DNA of 64,000 nucleotides from Lujinxingia vulgaris (GCF_007997015.1 NZ_VOSM01000003.1:434001-498000); one strand, 5' to 3'; shown: positions 7,122-18,414, numbered from the stretch's first letter. Program-made: numbers and translations. Notes: generated by a model from the letters alone, not told the origin.

Positions 7122-9899
7122 CTACCCGGCCTGCTTCTTCTGGGATTGAAAAAGCTCGCGCAGGTAGCGCCCGGTCACGCTCCTCTCCACCGCCGCCACC
7201 TCCCGGGGGCTTCCGCTGGCCACGAGCTCACCGCCTCGCGGGCCGGCATCCGGGCCTAAGTCGATGACCTGGTCGCAGCGGGCGATGAAGTCGATGTTAT
7301 GCTCCACCGCGATCACGGTGTGGCCGAGCTCCACGAGCTTGCGCAGCGCCACCAGCAGCACGGCCACATCTTTAAGGTGCAGACCGACGGTGGGCTCATC
7401 GAAGATAAAGAGTACCGGGTCGGTGTCGCCGCGCTTTCGGCCATCGGCGATGTAGGTCGCGAGCTTGAGGCGCTGCGCCTCACCGCCCGAATAGGTGGCG
7501 GTGGTCTGCCCCAGGCGCAGGTAGCCGAGCCCGACCTCCAGGAGCGGCTTGAGCTTTCGCTGGAGCGCGGCGTGCCCCTCAAAGAAGTCGACGGCTTCGA
7601 GCACGGTCATCTCAAAGATCTGGTCGATGGTCTTTCCGCGGTAGCGCACGCCGAGGACTTTGGGGCCAAAACGCTTGCCGCCACAGTCGTCGCAGGGCAC
7701 GTCGACGTCGGCCATAAAGTGCATCTCGACGGTGACCGTGCCGGTGCCCTCGCAGACCTCACAGCGACCGCCGGAGGTGTTGAACGAAAAGTCGCCCATT
7801 GTCAGGCCCTGCCTGCGCGCGTCGTGGGTGCCGCTAAAGATTTTGCGGATGTCGTCGTAGGCCTTGGTGTAGCTCATGGCGTTGGAGCGCGAGGAACGGC
7901 CGATGGCGGACTGATCCATCATCTCGACCTCGGCAAAGCCCTCCAGGCCTTCCAGAGCGTCGAAGTGGCCGGCCTCCACCCCGCCCTGGCCGCGCAGACG
8001 GCGCCAGCCGTTAAAGAGCACGTCTTCCATCAGGGTGCTCTTCCCCGAACCGCTGACGCCTGTGATGGCTGTGATGCGCTCGTGGGGGATGTCGACGGTG
8101 AGGTCTTTGAGGTTGTGATGGCGCGCGCCCACGATGCGCACAAAGCCGGGGATGTCGGCGGTGGTCTGCGGGATCATCGCCTCACAGGCCGAGAAATCGA
8201 CGCGCTCATCGAGATCAAAGCCCGAGAGCGGACCTTCGTAGGTGAGCTGCCCGCCGCCCTCCCCGCCCACCGGGCCGATCTCGAGCACGTGGTCGGCGCC
8301 CAGGATGATCTCGGGGTCGTGTTCAACCACGACCACGGTGTTGCCCAGGTCGCGCAGCCCCCGCAGCACTTCGAGCAAATTTTCGGAGTCGCGGGCGTGC
8401 AGGCCAGCGGTGGGCTCATCGAGCACATAGAGCGTGTCGGTGAGCGCGCGGCCCAGACTTGAGGTCAGGTGAATGCGCTGCATCTCCCCGCCGCTCAAGG
8501 TGCGGGACTGGCGCCCGAGCTCCAGATACCCCAGCCCCACCTCGTGCAGATAAAGCAGGCGGTGGGTGATCTCGGCCAGCAGCGGCTCGATGCGGGCGCG
8601 CACATGCGGTGCGAGCTCCATCACGTCGAAGAAGGCCAGGGCCTGCTCGATGCGCATCTCCCAAAAATCGCTGATGAGGCGTCCGGCAAAACGCACGTTT
8701 CGGGCGTCGGGGTGCAGGCGCGTGCCCTCGCAGTCTTCGCAGGTGTCGTAGCCGCGGTAGCGCGCCAGCATGATGCGCACGTCGGTGCGGTGCTGCTTCT
8801 TCTGCAGAGCTTTGAAGAATTTTGCGATGCCCGGGTAGCCTTTGCCCCCGAAACGCACAAAACGCTTATGCTCCTCGGCCAGATCGCCGTAGGGGATGTC
8901 GATGGGGATGCCGGCGTTGCGGCAAGCTTCCATCATCTTTTTATGCTGGGTTTTGTATTTCGGGGTCTGAAAACAGGCCACCGCCCCGTCTTCCAGGGTC
9001 ACCCGGGGGTTGGGGATGACCCGGGCGTAGTCCACGCCCATGGTTTTGCCAAAACCGGTGCAGGTCGGGCAGGCGCCCACCGAGCTGTTGAAGCTAAAGA
9101 GCGCCGGCTGGGGCTCGACCATGTCGCGGCCGCAGCTGTTGCAACGAAAGGCCTGGTCGAAGACCCGGGGCGCCTCCTCCTTGCGGTGCTCAAAGACCTC
9201 CACGCGACCTCGGCCGAGCCCCATGGCGGCCTCGACGGCCTCGGCGATGCGCATGCGCTCGTCGGCGCGCAGCACCAGGCGGTCCACGACCACCGGGAAG
9301 GCCTCCATATCGAGCAGGCTCTCCACCCCACTCTCGGTCACATCGACGGTCTCATGGTCGATGTAGAGGCGGCGGTAGCCCTGCCCCACGAGGTGTTCCA
9401 GCAGCAGCGCGCGCTGCGAGGCTTCTTCGGGGGCGACGCTCGCCACCAGGATGAGGCGCGTGCCCTCCTCAAGTTCATCGAGCAGGCGATCGACGACCTC
9501 GGCCGGGTTATCGCGGCTTACCTCCACGCCACAATCCGGGCAGCTGGTGACGCCGACGTGGGTGTAGATCAGGTGCAGGTGATCATCGATCTCGGTGACC
9601 GTGCCCACGGTGGAGCGGGCGTTGCTCACCTCGTTCTTCTGACGCAGCGCGATGGCCGGTGGCACGTTGCTGATCGCGTCGATGGGCGGCCTGGGCAGGC
9701 GCTGCAAGAACTGGCGCGCGTAGGTCGAGAGCGACTCGGTGTAGCGCCGCTGTCCCTCGGCGTAGAGGGTGTCAAAGGCCAGGCTGGATTTGCCCGAGCC
9801 GCTCACCCCGGTCACCACCGTCAGGCAGTTATGGGGGATGGTGCAGCTGATCTGCTTGAGATTATGGGTGCGAACACCTTTAAGACGGACGGCGTCCAT
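7122..9899 (-). CDS. uvrA: UvrA-family excinuclease ABC subunit A (probable paralogue)
   Basis: A 925-aa tandem ABC ATPase. It has Walker A sites TGVSGSGKSS near residue 33 and TGVSGSGKST in the second half, ABC signatures (LSGGE and YSGGEAQR), Walker B sites (VLDEPTAGLH and IFDEPTVGLH), and two CxxC...CxxC zinc modules. These features give damage recognition and UvrB loading in nucleotide-excision repair. The segment before ARSTVGTVTEI reads RQKNEVSN where housekeeping UvrA usually has a QKT-type sequence, and the protein is slightly short. It may therefore be a second, UvrA-like paralogue rather than the main uvrA. No partner uvrB is visible. Confidence 0.85.
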   Translation of the reverse strand: MDAVRLKGVRTHNLKQISCTIPHNCLTVVTGVSGSGKSSLAFDTLYAEGQRRYTESLSTYARQFLQRLPRPPIDAISNVPPAIALRQKNEVSNARSTVGTVTEIDDHLHLIYTHVGVTSCPDCGVEVSRDNPAEVVDRLLDELEEGTRLILVASVAPEEASQRALLLEHLVGQGYRRLYIDHETVDVTESGVESLLDMEAFPVVVDRLVLRADERMRIAEAVEAAMGLGRGRVEVFEHRKEEAPRVFDQAFRCNSCGRDMVEPQPALFSFNSSVGACPTCTGFGKTMGVDYARVIPNPRVTLEDGAVACFQTPKYKTQHKKMMEACRNAGIPIDIPYGDLAEEHKRFVRFGGKGYPGIAKFFKALQKKQHRTDVRIMLARYRGYDTCEDCEGTRLHPDARNVRFAGRLISDFWEMRIEQALAFFDVMELAPHVRARIEPLLAEITHRLLYLHEVGLGYLELGRQSRTLSGGEMQRIHLTSSLGRALTDTLYVLDEPTAGLHARDSENLLEVLRGLRDLGNTVVVVEHDPEIILGADHVLEIGPVGGEGGGQLTYEGPLSGFDLDERVDFSACEAMIPQTTADIPGFVRIVGARHHNLKDLTVDIPHERITAITGVSGSGKSTLMEDVLFNGWRRLRGQGGVEAGHFDALEGLEGFAEVEMMDQSAIGRSSRSNAMSYTKAYDDIRKIFSGTHDARRQGLTMGDFSFNTSGGRCEVCEGTGTVTVEMHFMADVDVPCDDCGGKRFGPKVLGVRYRGKTIDQIFEMTVLEAVDFFEGHAALQRKLKPLLEVGLGYLRLGQTTATYSGGEAQRLKLATYIADGRKRGDTDPVLFIFDEPTVGLHLKDVAVLLVALRKLVELGHTVIAVEHNIDFIARCDQVIDLGPDAGPRGGELVASGSPREVAAVERSVTGRYLRELFQSQKKQAG

Positions 9900-9972
9900 A
9901 GACTGCGCTCACGGGTACGGAAGGAGGATCGTTCGGGGCACGTCCGGCACACGGGCGCGCTGCTACGGGCGG

Positions 9973-12900
9973 CTAACGGCTCAAATCGCTCACAGATTCC
10001 AGCGCCTCGCGCTCATCGCTAAGCTCCCCGGCGTCGCCTGCGAGCGCGGCGGCCTCCTCAAGGTAGACGCGGGCCTGCAGGGGCTGGCCGAGCTGAATGT
10101 GGGCATGGGCCAGCAGCCGTTTTGCGCGGGCCTGCTCCACCGGATCGGAGGAAGGGGCCTCGGCCAGGGCACGCGACGCGTAGGCCAGCGCCTCAAAAGG
10201 TCGGGCCTGGGTGACGAGCGCGCGCAGGCGAAGCTGCACCAGGCGAGCGGGCCCGTCGACGACCTCGTCATGGTAGAAGGCCGAGGCCTCCGACTGCAGA
10301 AGGCGCTCCAGCTCTTCGAAGTGGCCCACGTTGAGCAGGTAATCGCCCAGACGGACCAGCACCTCCAGATGCTCCACCGGGCCGGGGGCAGCCGCGAGTT
10401 CTTCGCGCAGCGCGGCTTCCTGCTCGGGAGCCGGCGTGGCCAGCGATGTGGCGAGCGCGTTGATCAGGCGCAGCCGGCCCTGCTCAAAAGGCGCGAGCTC
10501 CGCCGCGTGGTATTGCAGCAGATGGTTGGCGAGGCTTGCACGGTAGGCCAGTGAGGCCTCCGGGTTGCTCAGCGCCATGACCAGAAGTCCGCGCGTGGCC
10601 TGGGCCTCAAAGGCATCGGACTGGGCGCAGCGCTCCAGGTGGTAACGGGCCGCGGGCGTATCGCCGGCGTAGGCGGCGACCTCACCGGTGAGGCAATGCG
10701 AGCGGTCGCGGAAACCAAAGAGCGCGTCGCCGCGGGCGTGCACGCGCTGGAGCACATCGATCGCACGCCGGGTCTCATCCAGGGTGAGTAAGAGCGGAGT
10801 GAGTCGGCGAGCGATCTCGCGGGCGGCTTCGCGTTCATCGCCGCGGGAGGTTTGTGCAAAAAGCGCGTCGAGCGCGTCGACGTGAGCCTTGAGCTCATCG
10901 AGGGTGCGGGCCTGGCGAGCGGCCACCTCCAGGACTTCGGCGCGCACCATCGGGGCGACCTCGTCGGAGAGTTCTTTGAAGATGGCCAGCGCGCGTGCGC
11001 TCATGCGCCGCGCTTCATCCGGCGCTCCGGCTCCCAGATGGGCGCGGGCGGTCAGCGCCAGCGCCCGCGCGCTTAACACGCGCCCCCCCTCACTGATGGC
11101 GAGGTTTGTGGGCAGATCTTCAAGCTCTCGACCGATGCGCTCGCCAAGCTCCTGCGCGACGGCGAACTCGCCACGGGCCAGCGCGAGCTCCAGCGAAAGG
11201 AGGTTGACCGAGATGCGTTGCAGCCCGCCGAAATCCCGGGCTTGCTCCAGGGCCTGCACCTGCAGCTCGGAGCCAAGCCGGGAGTTGCCACGCATGATCT
11301 CGGCGTGAGCGCGGTAGAGGTTGACGCGGGCGGCGTGCAGCGGGCTCTCCGGGGGCTCAAGCCCGGCGAGTTCTTCGAAGCGGCGGGCCTGGTAGAGACG
11401 CTCGGCCAGCGCCAGAGAGGCGTCAAACCCGGTGGTGCGCTGGTACTGCTGACGCGCCGCGCTCATCGCGCTCTCGGTGAGCGAGATGGCGATGCGATCG
11501 AAGCCTCGAAGATCGAAAGAATCGGCCAGCTGCAGCAGCACTCCCGGCGCATAGCCACGCTCCAGCGAGACGTTGAGCAGCTTGAAGGCCTCATCGAGCT
11601 GCGCGGCGACCTCTTCGGGGCGCTGCGACTCCACGTCGATGGCCGCCCCTAAGAGCTGCGCCTGGGCGTGGGTGATGCGCCAGGGCCCTGAGCGAGGGGC
11701 GCGCGTGGTGATGAACGCAAGCGCCTCGCGCGCCCGGCCGAGCTCGCCGCGTTGCAGAAAACGGTAGGCGGCCCGAAAGAGCGGCTCCACGCTGGCCGGC
11801 TCGGCGAAGTAGCGCCCGGCGACGCTCTCGCAGAGGTGGGCGAGCTCGGAGGCGGTGCCCTCCTCGCCAGCAAAGAGGGTCTCGGCGCAGATGCCCGAGA
11901 GCGCGCCGTCGATGCGGTCATCGAGCAACGCGAGCGAGCTGCGGGCGCTGGCGCGTAGCACGGTCTCGCCAAGCTCCACGACCTCCTGGCCGCCGTAGGG
12001 GCGCGCCTGGTAGCGCTCCAGGGCGGCCAGCAGCAGCGCGTCCCAGGCGCGCAGCGCGTGGGCGCGGGCCTGAAGATCGGCCCAGGCGCGCTCGCCAGGT
12101 GCCGGGGCGCCTTCGACGCCCAGGACCATCTGCAGGGCGCGGGCCATCATCTCCTGCTCGGGTCGGCGAAGCTCCTGATGGTCGCGTTCCCAGCGGCGGT
12201 ACGCCCGGAGCGCGGCGTCGGTGGCCCCGCTCACATAAAAGGCGTAGGCCGCATCAAGGGCCAGTTTGCTCTCCAGGCGCTGGCTGCCGGCGTCGGCAAA
12301 GCCCTGCCTGGCGAGCTCCAAAAGCTCTTCGGCCTGCTGAAAGTCGCCATTTTTAAGGGCGATCAGCGCGCGGATGCGCGCGACTTCGCCGGCGCGCAGG
12401 GGATCTTCGATGCGCTGCACCTCGACCAGCGCGCGGGCCATACGGGCCTGCGCGCGCTCCAGACCGCCGTCGCGGCCGGCCCAGATCGAGGCCAGCGCGC
12501 CGAGCTGGTAGGCGCGGGCCCGGCCCAGCTCGCGCTGGGGGGATGGCCAGCGACCAAAAAGCGACGCGGCACGCTCAGCATAGATCACCACCGCGTCCCA
12601 CTGCCCTTCATAGGCATAGGCGCGAGCGATAGCGAGCGCGGCGTCCGCCCCGAACCCCTCCACTCCGATAGCCGCCCCTCGCCGCATCCAGGCGCCGAAG
12701 CCCGCGGCGGCCTCCAGATCGAGCAGGCGCAGCTCGGCGCCCCGCTCCGATCCATCGACGTTAAGCCCGGGGATCTGGCGCAGGAGGTAGGCGGCCTTGA
12801 GCGGGTGGCCCTGGTACATCGCCACAAGCGCCTGCAGCGCCTGCCGGCGATGCGCTAACGTGGCGTCGGCGCCCAGCCGAAACCCCGACTCGGCCAGCGC

Positions 12901-13740
12901 CGGACGTTGGGCGGCCGGTCCAAATCCGGGCGCCAGCGCACCGGAGCTCAGCCCGAGCATCAGGTCGTTGCCGGCGTCGGCGACCAGCAGCTCCGCGCCG
13001 CGCCCTGCCCCAACCTCTCGCAGCTCGGCCATCGTGCGCACATTCAGCGCTTCGCCGCTCTCCACAGCCTCCAGGAGCCCCTCGGTGGGCATGCCCATCG
13101 CGGTGTAGGTGGCCATCCGCGGAAGCGCGTCGCTCACCGGGCCTTCGCGAAGCACCAGGTACGGCCCCTGGCCCGCGTCAAAGCGCTGGGTGGCGTTAAC
13201 GACGCCCTCGGCGTCCACCTCCAGGGTACCCACGATGCGCTCGGCCAGGCTGGCCTCGGGCGCGTCGCCCTGCGCGCGCAGGACTACCGCGCTCTCCACG
13301 CCCTCGGGGAGCGGCCCCACCCAGCGGATCTCCTCGCTCTGGCCCCCGGCCCACAGCCCCACCGTGCTCGCCAGGAGCTCATCGTCGAGGGTGTCGGCAA
13401 AACGCACCTCCGGGGTGCCCACCATCGCCAGGTTAAACCACGCGACAGGCACCTCGGTCAGCGGCAGAAGCTCCCCGCTGCGCTCACCCGTGGGAACCAC
13501 CTCAAAGGCCTGCACCGCCTCGTGATGGGTCACCAGCGCGTAGCGCTTAAGGGGCTGGCCCTGGGCGGCGACCACAAACCATCGCCCCGAGGGGTCTTTG
13601 GTCAGCGAAGCACCGAGCTCTTTGAAGGGCGCTGCGGCAAGATCGCCCTCCACGCGCACCACATCACGGCAGCCGCCGAGCAGGGAGACCGCAACCACGC
13701 CGCAGAGCGCGGCGCGTGAGAGGCGCGCAAGCCACGTCAT
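9973..13740 (-). CDS. Giant helical-repeat (TPR-like) lipoprotein, last gene of the opp operon
   Basis: A 1255-aa protein with signal peptide and lipobox LGGC. After an N-terminal beta-rich region of about 280 residues, most of the chain is an Ala/Leu/Arg-rich alpha-helical repeat array of TPR type (for example [19 protein letters not shown] and units ending in A-L-x-x-A-R). No catalytic motif was recognised. Its start overlaps the stop of the upstream OppF-type gene by 4 bases (ATGA), so it is translationally coupled to the peptide transporter. A scaffold that binds peptides or proteins at the cell surface and feeds the importer is an inference from context. A CHAT or peptidase domain was looked for and not found. 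Confidence 0.75.
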   Translation of the reverse strand: MTWLARLSRAALCGVVAVSLLGGCRDVVRVEGDLAAAPFKELGASLTKDPSGRWFVVAAQGQPLKRYALVTHHEAVQAFEVVPTGERSGELLPLTEVPVAWFNLAMVGTPEVRFADTLDDELLASTVGLWAGGQSEEIRWVGPLPEGVESAVVLRAQGDAPEASLAERIVGTLEVDAEGVVNATQRFDAGQGPYLVLREGPVSDALPRMATYTAMGMPTEGLLEAVESGEALNVRTMAELREVGAGRGAELLVADAGNDLMLGLSSGALAPGFGPAAQRPALAESGFRLGADATLAHRRQALQALVAMYQGHPLKAAYLLRQIPGLNVDGSERGAELRLLDLEAAAGFGAWMRRGAAIGVEGFGADAALAIARAYAYEGQWDAVVIYAERAASLFGRWPSPQRELGRARAYQLGALASIWAGRDGGLERAQARMARALVEVQRIEDPLRAGEVARIRALIALKNGDFQQAEELLELARQGFADAGSQRLESKLALDAAYAFYVSGATDAALRAYRRWERDHQELRRPEQEMMARALQMVLGVEGAPAPGERAWADLQARAHALRAWDALLLAALERYQARPYGGQEVVELGETVLRASARSSLALLDDRIDGALSGICAETLFAGEEGTASELAHLCESVAGRYFAEPASVEPLFRAAYRFLQRGELGRAREALAFITTRAPRSGPWRITHAQAQLLGAAIDVESQRPEEVAAQLDEAFKLLNVSLERGYAPGVLLQLADSFDLRGFDRIAISLTESAMSAARQQYQRTTGFDASLALAERLYQARRFEELAGLEPPESPLHAARVNLYRAHAEIMRGNSRLGSELQVQALEQARDFGGLQRISVNLLSLELALARGEFAVAQELGERIGRELEDLPTNLAISEGGRVLSARALALTARAHLGAGAPDEARRMSARALAIFKELSDEVAPMVRAEVLEVAARQARTLDELKAHVDALDALFAQTSRGDEREAAREIARRLTPLLLTLDETRRAIDVLQRVHARGDALFGFRDRSHCLTGEVAAYAGDTPAARYHLERCAQSDAFEAQATRGLLVMALSNPEASLAYRASLANHLLQYHAAELAPFEQGRLRLINALATSLATPAPEQEAALREELAAAPGPVEHLEVLVRLGDYLLNVGHFEELERLLQSEASAFYHDEVVDGPARLVQLRLRALVTQARPFEALAYASRALAEAPSSDPVEQARAKRLLAHAHIQLGQPLQARVYLEEAAALAGDAGELSDEREALESVSDLSR

Positions 13741-14849
13741 GCCGAGACCTCGTCTTTGAGTTCTGTGTCAGAAGTCGGTGCTGCGGATGCCGCCGGTTTT
13801 GATGCGGCGTTGGCATCTTTGGAGGCGCCGCCTTTGGCCATCGCCGTCTTAACGCGCTCGCGGCGCATCGGCTCGTCGATGAGGTGGCAGGCCACATAAT
13901 GGCCCGGCTCGGCCTGCTCAAAGCGCGGGACCTCCATCGCGCAGCGCTCCCAGGCGTAGGGGCAGCGCGTATGGAACACGCACCCCGAGGGCGGGTTCAA
14001 GGGGCTGGGCACATCGCCCTGCAGCACGATGCGCTGGCGGGTCTTTTCCACTTCCGGGTCGGGGATGGGCACCGCCGAGATCAGCGCTTCGGTATAGGGG
14101 TGAAGCGGGTTGTCGTAGATCTCGCGACCGTCGGCCAGCTCCGCCATCTTGCCCAGATACATCACGGCGATGCGATCCGAGATATGACGCACCGCCGCCA
14201 GGTCGTGGGCGATGAAGAGGTAGGTCAGGTTGAACTCTTTTTGCAGATCCTCCATCAGGTTCATGATCTGCGCCTGAATCGAGACATCGAGCGCGCTGAT
14301 GGGCTCGTCGCACACGATAAAGCGCGGCTCACAGGCCAGCGCGCGCGCAATGCCGATGCGCTGGCGCTGCCCGCCGGAGAATTCGTGGGGGTAGCGACGG
14401 ATAAAGCGCGGGTCGAGCCCCACGATCTCCATCAGCTCCTGCACGCGCTCGCGGGCGGCCTTGCCGCTGGCGAGCTTATGGACCTTGAGCGGCTCGGCGA
14501 TGATATCGCCCACGGTCATCCGCGGGTTGAGCGAGCCGTAGGGGTCCTGGAAGATCATCTGCAGGTCGCGGCGCAGCGGGTGCAGCTCGTTCTCCGGAAG
14601 CTCACAGAGGTTCTTGCCGTCAAAGACGACCTTTCCCTCGGTGGGCCGGTAGAGCTGGATGATGGAGCGACCGGTGGTCGACTTCCCGCAGCCCGACTCA
14701 CCCACGAGCCCGAGGGTTTCGCCCTCGTAGATCTCAAAGTTCAGCCCGTCGACGGCGCGCACCCGGTTGACCTCCCGGCGCACCAGCGCGCCGCGGTAGA
14801 CCGGAAAGTGCATCTTGAGGTTTTCGATCGATAAGAGCGTCTCTGCCAT
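13737..14849 (-). CDS. oppF: Oligopeptide ABC transporter ATP-binding protein OppF
   Basis: A 370-aa ABC ATPase of the DppF/OppF type, powering peptide import at the inner face of the cytoplasmic membrane. It has Walker [10 protein letters not shown] near residue 53, the signature FSGGQRQR, Walker [15 protein letters not shown] and the switch histidine in LFIAHDL. The C-terminal oligopeptide-transporter extension has the Cys cluster of the family ([14 protein letters not shown]), usually a [4Fe-4S]-like site. The last about 40 residues are Ala/Lys/Ser-rich and poorly conserved. It overlaps the upstream oppD stop by one base and the downstream lipoprotein gene by four. Confidence 0.92.
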   Translation of the reverse strand: MAETLLSIENLKMHFPVYRGALVRREVNRVRAVDGLNFEIYEGETLGLVGESGCGKSTTGRSIIQLYRPTEGKVVFDGKNLCELPENELHPLRRDLQMIFQDPYGSLNPRMTVGDIIAEPLKVHKLASGKAARERVQELMEIVGLDPRFIRRYPHEFSGGQRQRIGIARALACEPRFIVCDEPISALDVSIQAQIMNLMEDLQKEFNLTYLFIAHDLAAVRHISDRIAVMYLGKMAELADGREIYDNPLHPYTEALISAVPIPDPEVEKTRQRIVLQGDVPSPLNPPSGCVFHTRCPYAWERCAMEVPRFEQAEPGHYVACHLIDEPMRRERVKTAMAKGGASKDANAASKPAASAAPTSDTELKDEVSA

Positions 14850-15979
14850 TACGACCTCCCTTCGGCGTCGAGCTCGGCCAGCGTCGTTTCGTTGATGGAG
14901 CCGCGTCCCGCGAGCTCCTCGACCCGGGTTACCCGGGCGGTGGAGGCCTTGGAGCCCAGGCGAGCCTGGTAGACCTCGGAGGCGCGCCAGCAGGCCGAGC
15001 GGTGACCGGGGGCCACCTCAAAGAGCGGCGGCCGCTCGCTGTGGCATTTCGAGACCGCCCAGGCGCAGCGCGGCGCAAAGGGGCAGCCGGGGATCGGCTT
15101 GGAGGTATCCGGCGGACGCCCCTCAATGGGGATCAGCCGCTCCTCGTGGCCGCGGTCCAGGCGCGGCACGCTTTTCAGAAGCCCCACGGTGTAGGGGTGC
15201 CCCGGGCTCTCAAAGAGTTTGTCGGCGGCGGTCACCTCCATCACGCGACCGGCGTACATCACGATGATGCGGTCGGCCATGCCGGCCACAACGCCTAAGT
15301 CGTGGGTGATGACGATGACGCTTGTGCCCAGGTCGGTACGCAGGTCTTTGATGAGCTCCAGGATCTGCGCCTGAATCGTCACGTCGAGCGCCGTGGTGGG
15401 CTCGTCGGCGATCAAGAGCTTCGGCTCACACAGAAGCGCCATCGCGATCATCACGCGCTGGCGCATCCCGCCGGAGAACTGGTGGGGATACTGGTCGATG
15501 CGCTCGCGCGGCCCGGGAATGCCCACCTTCTCGAGCATGGCGATGGCCTTCTCGCGGGCCTCCTCCTTGCTCAAGCCCTGGTGGGTCTGCAAGGGCTCGA
15601 TGAGCTGACGCGAGATCTTCAAGAAAGGGTTGAGGCTCGACATCGGGTCCTGCCAGATCATCGAGATCTCATTTCCCCGAATACTCCTCAGCTGCTTCTT
15701 ACTCGCCCCGAGCAGATCGCGCCCATCGAAGGTCACCTCCCCGCCGGCGATGCGGCCCGGTGGTGAGGGGATCAGCCCCAGGATCGAGATCTGGCAGACG
15801 GATTTGCCCGAGCCGGACTCACCGACCACGCCCACGCATTCGCCGCGCTTGATCTCAAAGCTCACCCCGTCGACGGCGCGAACTTCACCGTCGTCGGTAT
15901 CAAAGTAGGTCTTTAAGTCGCGGACCTTCAGGAGCACGTCGTCGGTGCCCGGGGTGCCGCTGGTCTCGTCGCTCTTCAC
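14849..15979 (-). CDS. oppD: Oligopeptide ABC transporter ATP-binding protein OppD
   Basis: The partner ATPase of OppF, 376 aa. It has Walker A GESGSGKS, signature FSGGMRQR, Walker [15 protein letters not shown], the H-loop VITHDLG, and the Cys-rich C-terminal extension [14 protein letters not shown] typical of OppD/DppD. An upstream ATG (16015) would overlap oppC by 35 bases. I prefer GTG at 15979, because AAGGA lies 5 bases before it and it follows the oppC stop with a single spacer base. The N-terminal lead ([14 protein letters not shown]) is not part of the fold. OppD and OppF form the nucleotide-binding dimer beneath OppB and OppC. Confidence 0.92.
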   Translation of the reverse strand: MKSDETSGTPGTDDVLLKVRDLKTYFDTDDGEVRAVDGVSFEIKRGECVGVVGESGSGKSVCQISILGLIPSPPGRIAGGEVTFDGRDLLGASKKQLRSIRGNEISMIWQDPMSSLNPFLKISRQLIEPLQTHQGLSKEEAREKAIAMLEKVGIPGPRERIDQYPHQFSGGMRQRVMIAMALLCEPKLLIADEPTTALDVTIQAQILELIKDLRTDLGTSVIVITHDLGVVAGMADRIIVMYAGRVMEVTAADKLFESPGHPYTVGLLKSVPRLDRGHEERLIPIEGRPPDTSKPIPGCPFAPRCAWAVSKCHSERPPLFEVAPGHRSACWRASEVYQARLGSKASTARVTRVEELAGRGSINETTLAELDAEGRS

Positions 15980-15980
15980 G

Positions 15981-17381
15981 TCAGTCCTTACGCAACTGCG
16001 GGTCGAGCGCGTCACGCAGCCCGTCCCCTACGAAGTTCAAGCTCAAGAGGGTGATCGCCAGCGCCGCCCCCGGGTAGATGATCAGCCAGGGGGCCGTCTC
16101 CATCAGCTGGCGGCCTTCGCTGGCCAGCGCGCCCCAGGAGGTCATCGGCGCCTGCACGCCCAGCCCCAGGAAGGAGAGGAAAGCCTCTTCCAGCATCACC
16201 GCCGGCACCGTCAGCGTAGCGTACACGATGATGGGGCCCAGGGCGTTGGGGATCAGGTGGCGGAAGATGATGTTGAATTTGGAGACGCCGATGGTCTGAG
16301 CGGCCTCCACAAACTCCTGACCTTTGAGGCTGATGACCTGCCCGCGCACAATGCGCGCCATGGTCAGCCACTGCACCGCACCCAGCGCGATGAAGAGCAG
16401 GAAGATGTTTTGGCCAAACACCACCATCAAGAGGATGACCAGGAACATAAAGGGCAGCCCGTACATGATGTCGACCACCCGCATCATCAGGTTGTCGACC
16501 TTGCCGCCCACAAAGCCTGCGGTGGCCCCGTAGCTCACCCCGATCACAAAGGAGACGAAGGTCGCCAGGAGCCCTACCGCAAGCGAGATGCGCGCCCCGA
16601 AGAGCATGCGGCTCAACAGATCGCGGCCAAGCTGGTCGGTGCCCAACCAGTTGCGCTGGGGCCGGGGCAAACCCTCAAACTGCTCGGGGGTAATATAGCC
16701 CTGACCCTCGGTGTCCATACGCGCCAGGATGTCGCGGGCCTCCCCGCGGCTGACGATATCGACCAGGCGGCCGGCGTCTTCAAAATGCAGCAGCCCCGCC
16801 TCGTCGGCGTCGCAGGCGAAGACGTCGGGGTGGTCGATCGGCGCCATATTGCGCTTGATCACCGACCACTGCCGACACGCCGGGATGAACTCGGTTGGCG
16901 AGGGCATTGAGAAGGGAGCCGCGGCGTACTCGTCGTAGTTCAGCGCCCCGTCGCCGTCGCGATCGATGCGCTCAAACTCCCAGTGTTTGTACGCCAGCTC
17001 GATCTCATCGGCGTCGACACGGCCGTCGCCATTGGCGTCGATCTTCTCAAAGGACCACACCTCTTTGCTCAGCCGCCCGTAGTGGGTCGAGGGCACGCTG
17101 TAGGCCCCCGGGGGGCGCGGCACCACGTAGCTGTGCTGCTCCTCCTGGGTAAAGCGCGTGCCGTACTTCACAAAGAGGGGGTAGAAGATGGCGAAGCTCG
17201 CCATGATCGCCACGATGATCAGCCCGCCCATCGCCGCGCGGTTTTTCTTGAGCCGGCGAAAGGCGTCTTTCCAGAGGCTGGTGCCCTCAACGAGCTCGTC
17301 CTTATGTGGCGAGGGCTCGGGGGCGGCGGAGGCAGGACGCACATCGCCGTCGCTGCCTGTGGGGGGAAGATTTGCCGTCAT
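15981..17381 (-). CDS. oppC: Oligopeptide ABC permease OppC with an EF-hand insertion in the periplasmic loop
   Basis: A 466-aa inner-membrane permease, much longer than the usual roughly 300 aa. TM1 lies at about residues 51-70. Residues about 75-243 form an inserted domain, and the normal OppC sequence resumes with LGTDQLGRDLLSR, followed by five TMs and the cytoplasmic EAA loop (EAAQTIGVSKFN). The insert holds two canonical EF-hand loops, DANGDGRVDADE (115-126) and DRDGDGALNYDE (140-151). Two degenerate loops follow, near residues 191-202 (DADEAGLLHFED) and 223-234 (DTEGQGYITPEQ). By normal topology the insert faces the periplasm, so calcium sensing or a calcium-stabilised receptor contact is plausible. 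Overlap with oppD is resolved by the later GTG start of oppD. Confidence 0.92.
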   Translation of the reverse strand: MTANLPPTGSDGDVRPASAAPEPSPHKDELVEGTSLWKDAFRRLKKNRAAMGGLIIVAIMASFAIFYPLFVKYGTRFTQEEQHSYVVPRPPGAYSVPSTHYGRLSKEVWSFEKIDANGDGRVDADEIELAYKHWEFERIDRDGDGALNYDEYAAAPFSMPSPTEFIPACRQWSVIKRNMAPIDHPDVFACDADEAGLLHFEDAGRLVDIVSRGEARDILARMDTEGQGYITPEQFEGLPRPQRNWLGTDQLGRDLLSRMLFGARISLAVGLLATFVSFVIGVSYGATAGFVGGKVDNLMMRVVDIMYGLPFMFLVILLMVVFGQNIFLLFIALGAVQWLTMARIVRGQVISLKGQEFVEAAQTIGVSKFNIIFRHLIPNALGPIIVYATLTVPAVMLEEAFLSFLGLGVQAPMTSWGALASEGRQLMETAPWLIIYPGAALAITLLSLNFVGDGLRDALDPQLRKD

Positions 17382-17391
17382 AATTGCTCTC

Positions 17392-18414
17392 TCAGTCGTC
17401 GTAGCTGACCCGCGGGTCGAGCACCGTGTAGAGGATGTCGACGACCAGGTTCAAAACCACCAGCAGCGAGGAGTAGAGGATGATCGTACCCAGCACCAGG
17501 TTGTAGTCCCGGTTGAGCGCCGAGCGCACAAAGTGGGTGCCCACGCCGGGCAGGTTGAAGATCTCCTCGACCACCACCGAGCCCGTCAGAAGCGCCGCAA
17601 AGGCCGGTCCCAGGTAGCTGACCACCGGCAGAAGCGCGCCCTTGAGCGCGTGGCGCAAGACCACGATCTGCTCGGTCAGCCCCTTGGCCCGCGCGGTGCG
17701 GATGTAATCCTTGCGGATCACCTCCAGCATGCCCCCGCGGGTCAGGCGCGCGATGTAGGCCGCGTAGAAAAGCCCCAGTGTAATGGAGGGCAACACGCTG
17801 TCGGACCAGCTCTCCCAGCCCACCGCGGTGAACCACCCCAGCTTGAGCGAGAAGAGCATGATCAGAAGCGGCCCCAGCACGAAGTTCGGGATGCTCACCC
17901 CGACCATCGCCACGGTCATCACCCCGTAATCGGGCATTGTATTCTGGCGCAGCCCGGCGATAAGCCCGGCCGGCACGCCGATCAGAAGCGCGATGAGCAG
18001 CGCCTGAATGCCCAGCTGAATCGTGTAGGGGAGCGCCGAGCCCAGGGTCTCAATGACCGTGCGGTCGGTGACCATCGAGCCGCCCAGGCTGCCCTGAAGC
18101 AGCGTGGAGACGTAGATCACGTACTGCGTCTCGCTCCACTCCGAGAGGGGCAGGACCTCGATCGGGCCCAGCACCAGGCTTCCGGCCGACTCCCAGTACT
18201 GGCAGCCCTCCAGAGGCGTGAGCGGCGGGGGGTTATGCACCGGAAAGATCGGGCGGTCGAGCGCGTGCTCTTTAATACAGGCGCAGGCGTTGGCCTCGCG
18301 CTCCTGCAGACAGGGGTTACTGGGGGCCTGGCGGGTGATCCACAGCGAGAGGGTGATGATGATCAAAATCACCACCACCGAGCTGAGGAGGCGCCGGATG
18401 ATAAAGCGGGTCAC
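17392..18414 (-). CDS. oppB: Oligopeptide ABC permease OppB
   Basis: A 340-aa inner-membrane permease from the preferred GTG start (TRFIIRRLLSS), which has GGAG 6 bases upstream. An ATG at 18492 would add 26 unlikely Arg/Pro-rich residues. TM1 is followed by a periplasmic loop containing four cysteines (PCLQE, ACACIKE, GCQYW), unusual for OppB. The core shows the family LIALLIGVPAGLIAGL helix and an EAA loop (YIRTARAKGLTEQIVVLRHALK). It pairs with OppC to form the translocation pore. The loop cysteines could form disulfides that contact the binding protein or the EF-hand domain of OppC; this is inference. Confidence 0.92.
   Translation of the reverse strand: MTRFIIRRLLSSVVVILIIITLSLWITRQAPSNPCLQEREANACACIKEHALDRPIFPVHNPPPLTPLEGCQYWESAGSLVLGPIEVLPLSEWSETQYVIYVSTLLQGSLGGSMVTDRTVIETLGSALPYTIQLGIQALLIALLIGVPAGLIAGLRQNTMPDYGVMTVAMVGVSIPNFVLGPLLIMLFSLKLGWFTAVGWESWSDSVLPSITLGLFYAAYIARLTRGGMLEVIRKDYIRTARAKGLTEQIVVLRHALKGALLPVVSYLGPAFAALLTGSVVVEEIFNLPGVGTHFVRSALNRDYNLVLGTIILYSSLLVVLNLVVDILYTVLDPRVSYDD

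Noticed and set aside
7299-8462. Long plus-strand frames opposite uvrA
   Set aside because: They mirror the codon bias of uvrA on the other strand and show no protein family.
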